Source of the DNA: Gemmobacter denitrificans
GTDB lineage: Bacteria; Pseudomonadota; Alphaproteobacteria; Rhodobacterales; Rhodobacteraceae
NCBI RefSeq assembly: GCF_036964905.1
Contig: NZ_JBALHR010000001.1
Coordinates: forward strand, 1 to 64,000
Reading direction: 5' to 3'
DNA length: 64,000 nt
Below are positions 61,296 through 64,000 of this stretch, one piece after another; position 1 is the stretch's first letter, and each line of letters starts with the position of its first letter. The translations under genes and the position numbers were made by a program. The notes beneath the pieces are model-generated. The model was not told where the DNA came from. It made no database searches and worked only from the letters and a program-made list of their open reading frames with translations.

Positions 61296-62530
61296 GGTGC
61301 CACCCCCGCCTGTGCGCCCGCCGCGCGGATCAGGTCCAGATCCCCTTCGCGCCCGGCAAAGCGTTGCAGGGCTTCGGCATGGATCGCAGCGGCCCGCTCG
61401 GTCTGTCCCAGCACGCCCAGCGAAGAAATCAGCCGCGCCCATTCCTCGGCTGTGCCGCCTTCGCGGGCCAGCCGGTCGTTCAGTTGCGCGACCATGCCCT
61501 CGATCATCGCCTGACGGTCCCCGGCGGCCATTTCGCCTGCGGCTTCAACGGCAGCCGCATCCGGGCCAGGCAAGGCGGGTGCGGCAGCGGGGGGGGCGGG
61601 CGGCTGATAGCGTTCCCCGGCCTGTGCTGCCAGGCGCGGCAGTTCCGCCCGCAATGCCGCCGCAAAGGGTGCATCCGGCGCGCTGGTTTCCAGCAGGTCG
61701 CGCCAGAGCGGGAAGGCCTGATCCGGGCGCCCGATCTGTGCCAGCATGAGCCCGGAATAATACAGGGCCACCTGATCTTGCGGATCGCGGCTCAGCGCCT
61801 GTTGCAGCGCGGCTTCCGCCTCGGGCGAGACATAACCGCGCGCCGAGGCGATCAGCATTTCCGCCATGAAACTGAAATCGCTGGCCTTGGCCGTATTGCC
61901 CAGCAGCCGCAACACCTCGGCCTGCGCGCGCGCCGCGGCCCGGTAATCGCCCAGCCGCGCCTCGTTTTCCGCCAGAAGCCGCTGGCCCTGAAGATCATCA
62001 GGGCGCCCGGCAACCGCCTTCCGCAGCTTCTCCATCAGCGCCAGGAATTCCGGGTCCGCGCCTTCCGGCAGGGCGGGGGCAGGTTCGGCGCTTTCGGCCT
62101 CGGCCTGCGACGGGCGGGCCTTGCGCCAGTCTTCGGCTTGCGCCTTGCGCGCTGCTAGCGGCATGTCGGGATAACCGGGCGCCCCCAGATCCAGCAGATA
62201 AAGCGCTGCCCCGCCCGCCAGAACCAGCGCGGCCGCTGCAAAGCTGACCCCGAGGCCCGGCCCTTGCGCCACCTGCGGGGCCGTATCCCGCGCCGCGCGA
62301 TCCGCCTCCAGCAGTCGCCGCCCGATTTCGGCACGCAGCCGTTCGGCCTCGTCCGGGGCAACGACGCCGCGCGCGCGGTCGCGCTCCAGTTCCGCCAACT
62401 GGTCGCGATAGACCTGCAGGTCATGCGCGGCTGGCCTGTCCAGTTCGGCCACGGCCTGGCCGCGCCGCAGCCCCTGCCAGATGGCCGCCGCCGCCGCGAT
62501 CAGCAGCGCCCCCACCGTTCCCCAGAACAT
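61292..62530 (-). CDS. ccmI: Cytochrome c maturation protein CcmI
   Basis: A 412-residue apocytochrome chaperone. Two membrane helices (residues 5-22 and about 95-115) flank a coiled/leucine-zipper loop (VYRDQLAELERDRARG), and a C-terminal TPR domain follows (LGDYRAAARAQAEVLRLLG). The ATG at 62530 has AGGA at good spacing. CcmI delivers apocytochromes to the CcmF-CcmH lyase encoded at 247-2671. Confidence 0.94.
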   Translation of the reverse strand: MFWGTVGALLIAAAAAIWQGLRRGQAVAELDRPAAHDLQVYRDQLAELERDRARGVVAPDEAERLRAEIGRRLLEADRAARDTAPQVAQGPGLGVSFAAAALVLAGGAALYLLDLGAPGYPDMPLAARKAQAEDWRKARPSQAEAESAEPAPALPEGADPEFLALMEKLRKAVAGRPDDLQGQRLLAENEARLGDYRAAARAQAEVLRLLGNTAKASDFSFMAEMLIASARGYVSPEAEAALQQALSRDPQDQVALYYSGLMLAQIGRPDQAFPLWRDLLETSAPDAPFAAALRAELPRLAAQAGERYQPPAPPAAAPALPGPDAAAVEAAGEMAAGDRQAMIEGMVAQLNDRLAREGGTAEEWARLISSLGVLGQTERAAAIHAEALQRFAGREGDLDLIRAAGAQAGVAP

Positions 62531-62730
62531 CGCCATCCTGCCCGCTCCTGCCCAAACCTTGCCCCCATGTAGCCCGTCACTGCCCCCGGCAAAAGGGGCT
62601 AGGCGTCGCAGGGCCTGCGGGCTGGCCGACACGATGTCGCAATTTTCCCGATTGTGCCGCTCGGGCGGGCGGATATCTTCGCCATCCGGTGCATCACCGA
62701 TGCAGACCCGCAGGGGAGTTGGGAACGCTC

Positions 62731-63978
62731 ATGAAACGCTATTCGGTCTTTGCCATCGCGCGTGAGGCGATGCGCTATCATCAGGGGTGGGAACGGGCCT
62801 GGGCTTCGCCCGCGCCGAAAGCCGCCTATGATGCCATCATCGTGGGGGCCGGTGGCCACGGCCTCGCCACTGCCTATTACCTTGGCAAGAACTACGGCAT
62901 CACCAATGTGGCGGTGATCGAAAAGGGCTGGCTGGGCGGCGGCAATACCGGGCGCAACACCACCATCATCCGGTCGAACTATCTGCAGGACCCCTCGGCG
63001 GCGATCTACGAAAAGGCCCGCAGCCTGTATGAGACGATGAGCCAGGACCTGAACTACAACGTGATGTTCAGCCCGCGCGGCCTTCTCATGCTGGCGCAAA
63101 CCCATCACGAGGTGCGCGGCTACCTGCGCACGGTGCATGCCAACAACCTGCAAGGCGTGAAAACCGAATGGATCACCCCGGAACGGGTGAAGCAGCTGGT
63201 GCCGATCATCGAAATCGACGGGCCCCGCTATCCGATCCTGGGCGCGCTCTATCAGGCGCGCGGCGGTACGGCACGGCACGATGCCGTGGCCTGGGGCTAT
63301 GCCCGCGCCTGTTCGGCCATGGGCATGGACATCATCCAGCAATGCGAAGTCACCGGCGTGCGGTCGGAAAACGGCAAGGTCGTCGGCGTTGACACGACCA
63401 AGGGCTATATCGGCACCAAGAAGCTGGGCATCGTTGTTGCCGGCCATTCCGGGCAGGTGGCCGACATGGCGGGATTCCGCCTGCCGGTCGAGGCGGTGGC
63501 CCTGCAGGCGCTGGTGTCCGAACCGATCAAACCCTGCATGGATGTGGTGGTGATGGCCAACACCGTCCATGGCTACATGTCGCAATCCGACAAGGGCGAG
63601 ATGGTGATCGGCGGCGGCACCGATGGCTTCAACAACTATACGCAGCGCGGCAGCTTCCACCATATCGAGGAAACCCTGCGCGCCCTGATCGAAACCTTCC
63701 CGATGATCAGCCGGCTGAAGATGCTGCGCCAATGGGGCGGGATCGTGGACATGACCGGCGACCGCTCGCCCATCATCTCGAAAACCCCGCTGGGGAACTG
63801 CTTCATCAATTGCGGCTGGGGCACTGGCGGGTTCAAGGCGATTCCGGGGTCGGGCTGGGCCATGGCCGAGCTGATGGCCAAGGGCGAACCCGGACCGCTG
63901 GCCGCCGAATTCAACATGTGGCGCTTCAAGGAAGGCCAGTTCATCGATGAATCGGTGGCTGCCGGGGTGGCGCATTGA
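62731..63978 (+). CDS. soxB: Sarcosine oxidase beta subunit
   Basis: A 415-residue FAD-binding subunit of heterotetrameric sarcosine oxidase, which demethylates sarcosine to glycine, formaldehyde (or methylene-THF) and peroxide. The N-terminal dinucleotide loop is GAGGHG at 39-44. RSFHHI-like and GWGTGGFKAIPGSGWAMAE segments are family-typical. Usually followed by soxD, soxA and soxG, which would lie beyond the window. The next bases are a repeat. Confidence 0.95.
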   Translation: MKRYSVFAIAREAMRYHQGWERAWASPAPKAAYDAIIVGAGGHGLATAYYLGKNYGITNVAVIEKGWLGGGNTGRNTTIIRSNYLQDPSAAIYEKARSLYETMSQDLNYNVMFSPRGLLMLAQTHHEVRGYLRTVHANNLQGVKTEWITPERVKQLVPIIEIDGPRYPILGALYQARGGTARHDAVAWGYARACSAMGMDIIQQCEVTGVRSENGKVVGVDTTKGYIGTKKLGIVVAGHSGQVADMAGFRLPVEAVALQALVSEPIKPCMDVVVMANTVHGYMSQSDKGEMVIGGGTDGFNNYTQRGSFHHIEETLRALIETFPMISRLKMLRQWGGIVDMTGDRSPIISKTPLGNCFINCGWGTGGFKAIPGSGWAMAELMAKGEPGPLAAEFNMWRFKEGQFIDESVAAGVAH

Positions 63979-63982
63979 TGTC

Positions 63983-64000
63983 CCTTTATCTTGGCAAAAA
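63983..64000. repeat. Start of a second GC-hairpin repeat copy (cut by window edge)
   Basis: CCTTTATCTTGGCAAAAA matches 4131-4148 exactly (18/18). It begins 4 bp after soxB; the hairpin half is outside the window. Confidence 0.7.

Noticed and set aside
63978..64000. ATG overlapping the soxB stop as a possible soxD start
   Set aside because: The following bases are the dispersed repeat (identical to 4131-4148), so soxD more likely begins beyond the window.

Overview
The window is chromosomal DNA of a GC-rich alphaproteobacterium, almost certainly a Rhodobacterales (Rhodobacteraceae/Paracoccaceae) member. Support comes from lineage-typical neighbours: a ccmF-ccmH pair, a ccmI-ruvX-DUF1289 cluster, a DUF6778 lipoprotein followed by an RlmI-like methyltransferase and a PIN protein, a zinc-less DksA, and sarcosine oxidase soxB at the right edge. 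I see no integrase, transposase, CRISPR array, rRNA or tRNA. Gene density is high, and most genes sit in short operons whose stop and start codons overlap.

Layout. 1-3.5 kb: cytochrome c maturation genes ccmF-ccmH and an enoyl-CoA hydratase. 3.5-6.2 kb: ilvB-ilvN on the minus strand, preceded by a branched-chain attenuator that I can read in full (promoter, 15-codon leader peptide, antiterminator, terminator). 6.3-8.3 kb: Tat-exported PhoX phosphatase behind a Pho box. 8.3-13 kb, minus strand: ate-VOC-phosphotransferase, RDD and DUF2852 membrane proteins, a TetR-SMR efflux pair and a YbaK deacylase. 13-16 kb: glnE. 16-18.7 kb: edd-eda (Entner-Doudoroff) behind a LacI-type operator. 19-26.7 kb: RNA methyltransferase, PIN, M48 protease, VWA protein, a 54-residue membrane protein, a DUF2927 lipoprotein, an 835-bp gene-free stretch full of hairpins, and moxR.

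26.8-34.4 kb: dksA, an FAD monooxygenase, exonuclease III, an anchored RTX-type protein, a pyruvate phosphate dikinase paralogue and a cell wall hydrolase. 34.5-40 kb: folB-folP-glmM-SDR and an iron-sulfur photolyase. 40-43 kb: a DUF2254 membrane protein and, divergent from it, a TIR domain fused to a parallel beta-helix. 43-49.4 kb: ilvC with two divergent Lrp regulators, then a class V aminotransferase, an XRE-cupin regulator and kbl-tdh. 49.5-52 kb: fabF-mltG. 52-57 kb: a DUF1772 gene under tandem operators and a molybdenum group (DUF2478, mogA, iorAB, TetR). 57-64 kb: dusA, TauE, a dioxygenase-like protein, DUF1289-ruvX-ccmI and soxB.

Most of the window is core metabolism. The items that stand out are the TIR/beta-helix protein as a possible stand-alone NAD-directed effector, the ilvBN attenuator, the structured gene-free region near 25 kb, a threonine dehydrogenase lacking all four structural-zinc cysteines, a dikinase paralogue with an eroded ATP-binding domain, several tandem palindromic operators, and a dispersed GC-hairpin repeat that supplies the ilvN ribosome binding site.
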